64,000 bases of DNA from Psococerastis gibbosa (taxonomy: Eukaryota; Arthropoda; Insecta; Psocodea; Psocidae): contig OZ020488.1 in NCBI GenBank assembly GCA_963971405.1, positions 10,047,261 to 10,111,260 of the forward strand, read 5' to 3'. The notes below the pieces were generated by a model that was not told the origin of the DNA, did no database searches, and saw only the letters and a list, made by a program, of their open reading frames with translations. The first letter of the stretch is position 1. Every line of letters starts with the position of its first letter. Made by a program: the position numbers and the translations under genes. This document shows, piece after piece, positions 12,801 through 24,800 of the stretch.

Positions 12801-15800
12801 ACTGTGTCTATTTATACAATTGAATGATCTTCGGCAGCGTCGCTTCAGTTCAGATCTTCAGTAATTTATTGCCATTATCACAATTTAAAAAATTCTGAAA
12901 TTTACTGTTCATTTATTTTAAACAATTGAATTAATACCATCACGTGGCATGGTATATTATATATATTAACCCCGCGGTATTATAATAAAACAAAATCGCC
13001 ATGATCAGGCCGCTGCTGCATTGGCCGCATCCTTTATATCTAGGTAATTGTCAAATTGTGAATGGGTAATACTGAAATAATACAGTTGGGAACTCAAAGC
13101 TTTGTTGCTGATGTTCATATTTTAAAATAGTAGAATTCACATAATATCGTATGAGCGGGTTTGATAATTTCTCGGCAACCGTGGATGATTTATGTTTCAC
13201 TCATCATTAGCTTTGAGGCACAAATTTCCATTCCATTAGCTATTATTTTCAGTTTGTGCGGTTTTCTCTGTTTGCCATCTCCATTTTCAACTCATATCTG
13301 CCTGACTGAATTAATAGAGATGACAAAAGCGCCCCCTTGCCCGTGGCACCATAACCCTAGAGTAAGAGAAGTAGATCTTCCCGCCATAAATATATTGTGG
13401 TCAGAGTCATCCTATTTACGTTGCGAGTGACTGCGTAGGGGGGTATTCCATATACGTACAACGTCAACGAAAAATTGAAAAATGACGTTTTAGCAGACAT
13501 TAAAGACATACTAAAAATTCTGCTACCACGTCAATTTACGTCATTTTGACGTCATTTTTCAATTTTTCGTTGACGTTGTACGTATGTGGAATGGGCACCG
13601 TAGGAGTGAGTAGAACTGTAGGCTATATAGTGAACTATGTTGGCAGTCCTGCCCGTGGAATTGGTCGTTTGCCGCTGCTTTCTTTTTGTAAGGCGGGGAT
13701 TCCACCAACGTCAATAGCTTTATTAAATGTTTTTTGACGTGGTAGCAGACATTTTTAGACAGTCTAAAACTGTCTGCTACCACGTCAAAAAACATTAATA
13801 TCACTATTGACGTGGTAGAAGACATTTTTAGACAGTCTAAAACTGTCTGCTACCACGTCAAAAAACATTGAATATCACTATTGACGTTGGTGGAATCCCC
13901 GCCTAAGTTGAAACACTACAACGTGTCGGGACGTGTAGAGTAGTGGAACGGACTGACTCTGATTGTGGCTGGACTCTGGCTTTCACCCGAATGGTTGTTG
14001 GTTCGAGACCTACTCTAGTTACATTTTCTGGCCATGCTTCGGAGGGCATGTAGAGCAGGTGGTCCTGGGCTTTGCTAGTTGAGTGTTAAAGAGGGCTTCA
14101 CACTCCTAACTCCGCGAGGTTGGCTGAGTAGCCTAATAAAACAAAAAGTCATTACCGTAATTAATTAAATTTATTTAACCAGGAATCGTTTCCTTTGCCA
14201 TTTCCTTTGACATTTTCCCCTACGTTTGCCCGCTATCGGTAATACTTAGCTTATGATTATAGGCTCCATTTATTTTATTTCGTTATTGTTGCTCAGAACA
14301 GGTAAATTGGATTCAAGCCCACATATTTTTTTTTTCTTCAATAAAAACTTTATTATTATTATATAACCGGGTTGCCAGCCAACCTCTGCTGTCCTGCCAG
14401 CACGCCTATTTCTTAGATAATACCCTATCGGATACGCGTCCCACAGCCTATGTTTTGAATATATCGAATTTTTATATATCGATATATCTAGGGTTGAATC
14501 GAATGGATGACAAGTTAGAATGTAATAGCGCATAAAAAAAATGTAACAGCAAACGGCCGGAGTCGAATGAAGAACCAGTAGAATCCGGGCTGATGGGCCG
14601 TGATCGAAATGCAAGTGAACTTCCAAACGTTTCGTCAACATCTGCGGTCGACATCTTCACTGGAACTGCGTAGACTTCTAAGATTGTATCTCGGAGGCTC
14701 AGCAGTGACTGTGAAACGTTTGGAAGTTCGCTTTCATTTCGACCACGGCCCATCAGCCCGGATTCTACTGGTTCTTCATAAAAAAAAATGTTCTTTGCTA
14801 TCTGGCTGGCTGATAATACAATATAATTAACTGTTGGAATGAGTAGTACTTCCTTTTCTGAAGTGAGAGATAAACAATATGTTGCTGTCAATGACAAAAA
14901 GACGTTAGCGAAAACTGGAAGCAAAGGTGAAGTGCAGTGAATAGAATAGTGAGATAAATTGATGTTATTAAAGTGTGTAGCCTATGCTCAGCGCAATATA
15001 GGTACGGTATATTTAAATTCATGTGAGTTGAAGTACAGCAGTACTTGAGTGCTGAACACATGCTTAACAACGTCAAAGACTTCGTTAAACACAGCTTAGA
15101 TGCCATCAAGCAAGAGTTGTGAGTAACATTTTTTCATAAAATAATTATATGGAACTGACCTTCTACTTATTTTTATTAGATTAGACGGTAAAATATGTCA
15201 TTATCGTTATATACTTTAGGTACATAAATTTTTTTGAAGAAAACGCCAGTAGATAAAATTCCAATTTACTTGATCGATTGCGATTAGGAATTGTGTAGCC
15301 TATATGTCTTTTGAACGAAAAAAAATCTCACATAGAAAAGCATAAATGATAAGTAGGCTACCTAGGCGTCATGAAAAATTCCACTAGGTGCGATCAATAC
15401 ATTGTAAAAAATTTCAATACAATTAAAAACAATCAAAATCCTTGCTCGTACCTGCACTCGGTTAATTCATGCATCTGTTACACAGGACGTCATAAGTAAG
15501 CTTTTCTCAGCTTGCCCATTATCCTTTGTAGCCAGTGTGGGTTAGCATCGAGGACGTTTACCTGTTTTAATTTATACGGAAACAATATCAATAATGTCCG
15601 AAAAACCATGGGGTCTTTGCCTCTTTCATAGGTCCATTCCATCTGAGCAAAGAAAGAAAGAAAATTGTCTTTATTTGCCATATGAACGAATTTAGGGCCT
15701 TTTGGCTCACTCTTACAACTTACCCATCAGAGCATTACTCTTATTTCCTTTTATAATCAATGTTCGAAATTTTTTCTTCATGCTTAACTTTATAAAAATC

Positions 15801-18800
15801 GTTCTTTGTGTACCACCTTACCTTACCGGCAAGTTTCATATCAATTTTGGTAAGAAGAAAGCGTTTTGATTGATTTTAGTTCTTTCTCTAACCTTCCTGA
15901 ACCTTTTTACAATGTTGTGACCTGGTTCATAGGGGGGGGGGGTGGATCTTAGGTCTAGGGGGTCTGGGCTCCTTCCCCCTCAAACGCTATAGATAGAATG
16001 CAGTTTTAAACATATTGAGGTTACCTCACCTCCGATGACGTCAGATGGTCCTAACCCCCCCGCCCCCCGAAAAATTTCTGGCTTCGGCCTTTGTTTAGTC
16101 GGCCAGAGACAATAAGGTGCTCTCAGTGAAATTTTTCGAGTCGCCCTATGCTTTTTACCTCATATGAGATTTTTTCCGGCCCAAAGACTGTTTCAACTGG
16201 TTTTAAATTATTACTTGAGACAAGTACTCGAGACAAAAGATGAGTTTTAATGAGAAGTCGTACGATATTTTTAGCTCAGAAAATTAATTATTTTATAACG
16301 TTTTATATTTTCTCCTTTCTTTACAATGTTCAAAGGAAAAAGCTCTGTCCCCTTCCCTCAGCATTCACTTCCTTCCTGCTGGCCGGGCATTATAAATTAG
16401 ATATAGTATATCATATTATCATATATGAGCAGAAGCTGCGCCAATAAATAATAAGTTAAGAGACTCTCTCTGATGACTTTACTACTCCTCAAGGTATTAT
16501 TAACCTAATTTGGATTTTTTTTCCGAGCTGCCTCGAACTCGTTTCACCTCAGGTATATAGGTAGTGGGCGATCGTAATCTCACTGGGCTACAGTAGAACA
16601 ATGTTATATCGCATCTGACGTTATTTGTGTAGGAGCCTTCGATGGCATAGTGGTAGCTTGTTCGTACTTGTGAGAGTCTGTACACAGTACACACCATGCG
16701 ATCGGAAACCTGTCGTAACTCAACAAAGGTATTAGGTACCTACAGAAGCGGCTGAAGAGGTTATTCGGATACATTTATTGAATTGCTTGTATGCGAATAA
16801 TCTTTAAAAAAAAAATTTTAACCAAGGGGTTGTAATATCGTATGTTGATGAGTCTTTTTAAAAGAATATGGGACGTAGAAAATTTGCCTCCCAAATTCTG
16901 ATTATTTTAATTGACTTTTAAGAGGAACGTAGAAAATTGACCCTCCAAAAATTGATGTTGTGATTGTTTTTTTTATTAAATTGAGTAAGCAAGTTTATCA
17001 TAAATAATTAGATTACTCGTGACTTCGTGGTATTTCATTTTAATAAACAAAAAATAACAAAAACTTAGAGTTTTAGAAAAACTTGTTATAACAACCCGAA
17101 TTAGTAAAACCCAAATAATCGTTAAGAAATTAACTTTGTCTAAGAAACCCACTTGTGTTAGTATAAAACCCTGAGCGCTTTCGGCAAGAACTGCCATCTA
17201 CAGAGGGAAACCCACTAGTACAGTTACACCTTATCTGCGATTTGAGACTTGCTCAACTCGAGGAGAAGATGCAAATGTGACTAGAGAGAGGAAACCTTGG
17301 TTTATATAGGACTGGGAGCGGGAGGAGGAGGGGGTGGCAGGGGGCGTGGCTGGTTACCTATTCCTAACCCACTAGCTAGATCTATTAGAGGGGATGATTG
17401 TGTGAATGTTATGTCGTTTGTTAATTTTTCCCTATTGTGTAAAGCTCTTTTGATTTCAACATTTTCAAAAAAAATTAAAGTGTAACTTTTCTTTATTTTG
17501 TGTAGGGCTGTCCAATTGTTAGGATCGAATGTGTGATTTTCCGAGTTAAGGTGTTTCGCGAATGTGCTGTTGGTGTTGGTGTCTCCTATACCTGTTATAT
17601 GTTCTCTGACCCTAGTTTTCGGCAGTTCTTGCCGAAAGCGCTCAGGGTTTTATACTAACACAAGTGGGTTTCTTCTTCTTCTTCTTCTTCTCGTGCCCCT
17701 TCAACGTTGAAGATTGGCGATCATTTGAGCGATTTGCACCTTAGACACGGCTGCGCGGAAGAGGCCTGTCGTGCTCCTCCCGAACCAACCCCTAAGGTTG
17801 GCCAGCCAGGACGTCCGTCTTCTACCTGCGGTTCTTCTCCCCTCAATGCGCCCTTGTATGATGAGTTGGAGAAGGTGATATTTCTCATTCCGCATCACGT
17901 GTCCAAAGTACTGCAGCTTCCTCTTCTTTACGGAGATTAATAAAGTTCGCTGGGTCCCCACTCTATTGAGTATTTCCTCGTTTCGTATGTGATCTCGCCA
18001 GGATATTTTAAGCAGTCGGCGATACACCCACATTTCAAAGGCGTCGATTTTGTTTTCAAGCCGCTGTGTGAGGGTCCAACCCTCCATCCCATATAAGACA
18101 ATTGGAAACACATAGCATCTCACCATTCTCACCCGCAGATCAAGTGATAGAGTTCTGTCACAAAAGACTTTCCTCATTCTAGTAAACACACTTCGGGCCT
18201 GTTCAATGCGACTGCTGACTTCTTGCTTCATACTCCAGTTCTCATTCACAACGCATCCAAGATATTTAAAATGTGGCACTTGTTCAATTGGCTCTCCATT
18301 AAGGTTTAGGAGTACAGGGTGGTGTGGGACCTGCTTGGAGATGACCATGACCTTGGTCTTCTTAACGTTAATTCTTATGCCATATCTCTGACAGGCCCGG
18401 TCTACCTTATTAACTAACGCCTGCAGCTCCTCTGACGTAGATGCTATGAGCGCAGTGTCATCGGCGTACCTGAGGTTATTTATAAGCTGTCCATTGACTG
18501 ATATGCCTTCAGGGGAACCATCTAGCGCCTCCGCCATGATCTTCTCTGAGTACAGGTTAAAGAGGGTTGGAGATATCACACATCCTTGCCTTACCCCGCA
18601 CCTGATCTTTATCACGTTGGTCTCACCGCCATCGATCAGTACAGTTGCGACTTGTTGCCAATACAGACTCGCTATGGCCCGCACATTGCTGCCCTCTACA
18701 CCAATATCCCTTAGTGTTTCCAACATCTTCCCGTGGCGTACTTTATCAAAAGCCTTCTCAAAATCTATAAAGCAAGTATATACATCACGACCCATATCAA

Positions 18801-21800
18801 GACAACGTTGCACAAGCACCTGTAGCCCAAACGGAGCGTCTCGTGTTCCAAAACCACTACGAAAACCAAATTGCTCAGGTGATATGTGTTCGTCACATTG
18901 GACATATATACGCTTGAGAACCACTTTTAGGTATACTTTTAGGACATGACTCATTAGGCTTATTGTTCGAAAATCTGAACACACTTTAGCATTATTTTTC
19001 TTGGGTAATGTAATAAAATAGGATTTCAACCAATCAGTAGGCAGCTCTCCTCCTGCATAAATCATATTGAACAGCTTAGTCAGTAACCTTACTCCTGCTA
19101 TGTCCAGGAGTTTGAGAACTTCTCCGAACACATTATCCGGACCAGCCGCTTTCCCGTTGCTGAGCTTCTTGATCGCGTGCTGCACCTCGTCTTGGAGTAT
19201 TTCAGGCCCTGGCTCAACATTCTCATAGCCATGTCTTTCGTCTCTAACATCATGAAAAAGTTCCTCAATGTATCTCTCCCACAGCCTTTTCCTTCCTTCC
19301 ACGTCCATTACAGGATTTCCGTCCTCATCACATATTGCGGTGATTGGTTTCCCTCGGTTAGTAGAAAGTTTTTCTCTAATCTTCTTATGAAGATTGAATG
19401 TGTCGTGGCACCCATCCAGCATTTCGATCTCATTACACAATGCTTCCTCTCTTGTCTGCTTTGCCTGCCTTATTTTCCTCTGAATCATCTTATGCACAAG
19501 CCGGTATCTCACGGCATCTATATTTTTCCATCCCCTTCTTTCATCCATCAACGCTAAGATCTCATCAGTCATCCACACTTTATGTTGTTGCTGATCTGCC
19601 TTTAGATGTTTTTCACTGACCTCCGCAAGCACAGTCTTTACTTGTTGCCATACTTCTTCTACATTCCCCTCTACCTAAACACCCCTTACCATTCCTGCAA
19701 GATCGGCCACTAATCTCGCACTGATCGCTTCATTGCAAGTTTTCCTGGGATCTATTGTTACTTTCCTCTGCTTCTTCTTTACCTTCTTCAGCTTAATCCT
19801 GATCTTGCAAACCACCGGATTGTGGTCCGATCTCACATCAGTTCCCGGCAGTGTTGTCGCTGAATTCACAGAGTTACGATACCTCTTATTTACCATTATG
19901 AAGTCGATTTGATTACGCACAATTTTATCTGGTCGATCTTTTGGTGACTTCCACGTGTAAAGTCTTCTTGGTGGTAGCTGGAAGAAGGTGTTACAGATTA
20001 CCAAATCCTCCTCTTGGCAGGTTTCTTAGACAAAGTTAATTTCTTAACGATTATTTGGGTTTTACTAATTCGGGTTGTTATAACAAGTTTTTCTAAAACT
20101 CTAAGTTTTTGTTATTTTTTGTTTATAATAAGCAAGTTATTGTAGATTTAGTATATTCAAGTTGCAGAAGGCAATTTCTTACGCCATACAGTATGTTATT
20201 CTATTTTTAATTTTAGCTACAACAGTTCTTATATGAATGTTGTTTCGGACTAAATAGGTATTATTCCCCCAGTAAAATTAATGGAAAAACTATAACGCAA
20301 ACAACTAAAAATACTCTATACAATATGATGCATGATAGTCTTCTGCTATTTGAATACATTTTTAATAACTTGCTTACTAAATTACAATATTTAAAAAAAA
20401 ATTACAGGCTCAAAGGACCCATCTCTCCGATATGGAACTCTAGAACTCAGCACTAGTAACTATGGAAGTGGGGTCATATCCTATTGAGTTATTCATTATT
20501 GGCCGCATCATTCAGTTCTATATAGGAGCGATGGGCCATTCGAATCCACTGAAAACTTTTTTTTAATCCTGGGGCCACCTTCTACGTTTTTCCTGTGAGG
20601 CTAATTCTATAGGGGGCTTGGTGGGTGGCCCAGGAATTTAAAAAAAAAAAAAAACATTTTTTGGTGGGAAGTAGAAGTCCATTCTCTCCTCTAGAGAACT
20701 CTTCTTCTTCTTCTTAAGGTTACAATTTTAGCGATTGGTTGGCAGCAACTCCCTGCATATCGTCCTCCAGTTTACTCGGTCCTCGATCTTCCTCTTCAGT
20801 TCTTGATATGATATTGCTCCTGCGTCTTCTTTTACATGATCCATGAATTCCTTCTTCGGCCGTCCTCTTCGGTTATTTCCCTCTACTGTGCCCTCGATAA
20901 TAGTGTGTACCAGATTTTCGTGCCTTAGCAAATGCCCCATCCATTTCGCTCTCCTGATTCGTATCTGGGCTACTAACTGTCTTTCTTCCCAGATAGCGTC
21001 TAGCACTCTAGAACTCTAGGCCACCCAATACCCACTGACCATTACTATGTCGCTGTTACTTGCAGGCTGCAGAAAAAGGCGAAGGCGGCAGCTGATGTGG
21101 AGTACCCAGCGTACGGCATAACAGGCCCGAGCAAGGACGTTTCGCCTACGACTGCTGACAGGCGACTGGCCCAGTCGGCCCACATGTATCACTACCAGCA
21201 TCAAAAGCAGCAGATCATCGCGATGGAACGGTGAGCAGTTATTGTTATAAGAAAATATAATATAATAATTAATATTAAACAATGTGGATCTAGCAGAGCT
21301 TCTGAGTGATGCCTTACGATCTCTGAGTATCTCTGTACAACCCAAGCCCATTAAGGTCGAGTGCAATGACATGCCCGCATGCTGTCGTCGATTGACATGC
21401 TAAAGTCCCCATCAAGCGTTCGATGAGTCATCAAATAAACAGTAGAAACCATTTTCACAACAAAGTACTGAAAAACTGTAATGTGAAATCGGGCTGATTG
21501 GCACTCGTAGATTGGTTCGAATTTCATAGACTAAATAGGCTATAGATATTTTCTATTACGATGCATATACCCACTTTGAAGTACGCTATTGCATTAGTAT
21601 ATTTTAAGTTTTAATTTCCCATACTACCCCCCCCCCCAGTTGATTTAAGTCCTTCTACACATTTTGTTTTTATTTTAACACTTTTAATCCTGAATGTATT
21701 GTATTGTAGGCGGCATGCAAAACGATTATTATTATTATTATTAATATTATTATTATTATTATTCCTCCACAAATGAAAAAATTTAAACAGATGGGTGAGT

Positions 21801-24800
21801 TAAAAGCGGGTATAAAAAGATGGCTGGTCAATGGGAGTTAATAATAATAATAATAATAAAAACTGACATTACAATAACAAGTCAAATTAAAATAAAATAA
21901 AAACAAAATAAACATTATAAATAAATGATTAAGCCTTGTTTAGCAGCACTGTATGAGTCTTTTGTCCCAAATAAGCGCTAGCTTGGGGATGCGGGATGGT
22001 ATTATTATGTATTGTGTTTTTGTAATATATGCTCCTTGTCCAGGGAATACTGGACAAAAAAAAGAAAAAAAAAGATTATTATTATTATAAACGATTAAAT
22101 GGAACCATATAGAAATTTGAACACTATATACTTAGTATTAGTAGGTAATTAACACGTTTAACCCATCATCTCAATAATCCACGTTTCAAAAAGCTGTAGG
22201 CTACACCCGGTATATACCTATGTCTATTAATCATAACTTTATTCAATATATATTGAAGTATTATATGGTATTGTATATAACACTGATATTAAACTAACGT
22301 AGGTTGAAGAGGTAATCTCCTCGTTATAACCGAAATTAGAGGATTTAGAAAAAACAGAACATGGCGGGATTCGAACCCAAGATCAACGCCTATCCGGGGC
22401 GTCGTCTTAGTACAGTTTTTCCTATATTATCGTGGCGGCCTGTGGTGTGTAGCACGGTGCCTCGCGGCATGGCATAGATCGTGGGTTCGAATCCTGCCAA
22501 GTCCAGATTTTTTTATTCTCCAATTTCGTACTGTAGAATACCTAATAAATCCAAAAGGAACGGTACAAGTAAATATAGTCAGCAGTTTTGAAAAAAATAC
22601 ACGAGCACTGACAGATAGCCCCATTTTCGGGTTTAAATTTAAAAATACGAAATTTCAGGGCAGGTGGTGGAAATGTGGAATGGGAAGCACCACTCATGTC
22701 CAAATCCGTAGAAGATCCAGCAAAAAATTTAATGCAAAAGTCATGTTAAACACTCTGAAATAATTACCTTTCTATTAGCTGGACCTTTTTAGTGCAGTGA
22801 ACCGTGTTCTCCCTTTGTCTTCCACCAACGAGAATGACTTTTACATTCGCTGATATTAAGAGAGAATCGGAACGCAGCCATCCGTTTTTTTGTACAAAAA
22901 TTTGATGGAAATAAATTATTGTAAGACTAATAATGAGGTGCCATTTAAGGCCAAACCGGAGGGTTGTGGCCTTGACCGTTGAGCGTTGAATATATGGAAA
23001 TATAATAGAACTGGAGCGGCGGGAGTCATAATATGCCTTACGAGGCACCCGTTAACCATAAGCCAACTATCAGAGATAAGTACCAACGCAAAAAATATCA
23101 AAGCCTTAGACACTGCGGCATAGCAAAGCGGATACCTGGACCCGGTCAAAAACTCTGTAGTTTAGTAGTTAGCTTGTGCAGGCTATTTCCACGCCGAATT
23201 GCGTACTTATCTTGGGCAGGCTACCCTAGCAGTCATATTGATAACGGTCTCCAGCCATGGGATATTTGAATATCCATTTTATAAACAAAGCCCCGCGTCT
23301 CGTACCTGTTCCGTATTTGACTTGTATTATTTCAAATAATTGTAGTTTTACCTATTTCTGGCGCTTTACTGTCAAATTAAGTGTTGAGCTTCTGACTAAA
23401 GTGCATTTCATTACAAATGTTGGAGGTTTTTCTTCCCTGTGGGGCACGTAAAAATATTCTAAAAGGTATGTTTTTAATTGCTTCATGCACAAATTTTAGA
23501 CCTAATGTAATTGTAATTTTTGGTTTAGTCAATAGTGTAAGCATGTCTACGCGTATACTATACCCTTCTATCGATTTTTACTATACCACTGCAGATTTAA
23601 AACATATATTACGAACCCTCTGCAAAGGCATTTCCCGGCCAGTCACGTGACCCCCTCCGGTTTGGCCTTAAGTTAAAAGAATTGTTTTCCTCCACATTTT
23701 GATATCCAGTATAGAGGTTTGTAAAAAAAAAACTTTTATTTATTTGCAGCCGAGCAGAGAAAAGTTTGCCACAAAGTAAACCCACAATTGTTATGTCTTT
23801 TAAGGACTTTTTATGACCACAGGCCTACATATGGTGGCCCATAGGTCCCTTGTCAACAGACTCCCAACATACGTAAAAACTATTAAACAATTGAACGTAT
23901 TTCGAAAATATCTAAAAACAAATCTCAACGAGTTGACACCGACAAACGAAGACTAAGCAACTTACTTACTGACTTACTGAAAGTAGATAAAGCTTTTTTT
24001 CAAATTTAAGCTGCACACGGGCTGAGGCCTGCAGCATATTATGATTACTGTAACTTAACTTTTTATTGAAATATAAATTAAAATAAATATTGAATTGCAT
24101 TGTCCAATGCCAACGACCCCATGGATTTCGGACATTATTTTTATTGTTTCCGTATGAACTTTTGGCCATTGGCAAACTGGTATACGTTCTCGGTGTCAAC
24201 CCACACCGACTACAATAAGCGATACTGCACAAGCCGAAGCTTACCATTACCACAACGAAACAGGCGAAAGCATGACTTAGCCAAGTACAGATACAAGTCA
24301 TGATATTCTGTATCAGTGGCGGCGCTACGGGGGTGCCCGGGGGGGCCTGCCCCCCCCCCCGAAAGTTTCTCTGGCCTCCCCTGGGCCCCCCACTTATGAG
24401 ATATTTTACATGTTATATCTAGGCCTAGCAGAATTTTAGTAATGGTTACATTTTACTTACTTTCATTATACCTACTTCCAATGAAAAATGTTTTTTTTTT
24501 CATTGGTCCCCCCAGATAGAAGTCATCCCCCCCCCCCATGGCCCCCCGTCTTGAAATTTATAGCGCCGCCACTGTTCTGTATATAGTCTGTGGTTACATA
24601 GGTTATAAGTCTCGGTACGGAATACTGCACGGCACCGCCATGCATTGGTACATGGCGATGCCGTCCTGTATTCCGAATGTATATACTTTTCAAGCGATGA
24701 TTTTACCAAATGCATTGACGTCAGAGAAAGTTTATAAAATTTGTTCAAAAAAGATTGAATGGGTGCCGGACTTCCACTTGAGGATTCGTGGCAATGCTGA

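Larger units (their letters stand above)
17048..20122 (-). mobile_element. Penelope-like element A with inverted arms, interrupted by a LINE
   Basis: The left arm 17048-17196 is repeated in reverse as 17621-17674 plus 20028-20122, essentially identical once the LINE is removed. Between the arms lies a minus-strand GIY-YIG C-terminal coding remnant (17302-17613). The reverse transcriptase region is absent. Inverted rather than direct arms are one of the recognised arrangements of Penelope-like copies. Confidence 0.7.
16840..20420. mobile_element. Composite: hairpin element split by a Penelope-like element that itself holds a LINE
   Basis: The outer layer (16840-17040 and 20123-20420) carries AAGCAAGTT and AGTCTTCTG-type blocks of the 2128-2616 hairpin family. 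TAAGCAAGTT occurs at both junctions, 16988-16997 and about 20128. The middle layer is the Penelope-like remnant 17048-20122. The inner layer is the LINE 17675-20019. The order of insertion follows from the nesting. Confidence 0.6.

Noticed and set aside
14270..14924. Overlapping 123- and 150-codon minus ORFs
   Set aside because: They read through both arms of the family H inverted repeat; symmetry removes stops on both strands.
18446..19557. Plus-strand ORFs of 167 and 126 codons
   Set aside because: Antisense shadows of the LINE reverse transcriptase.
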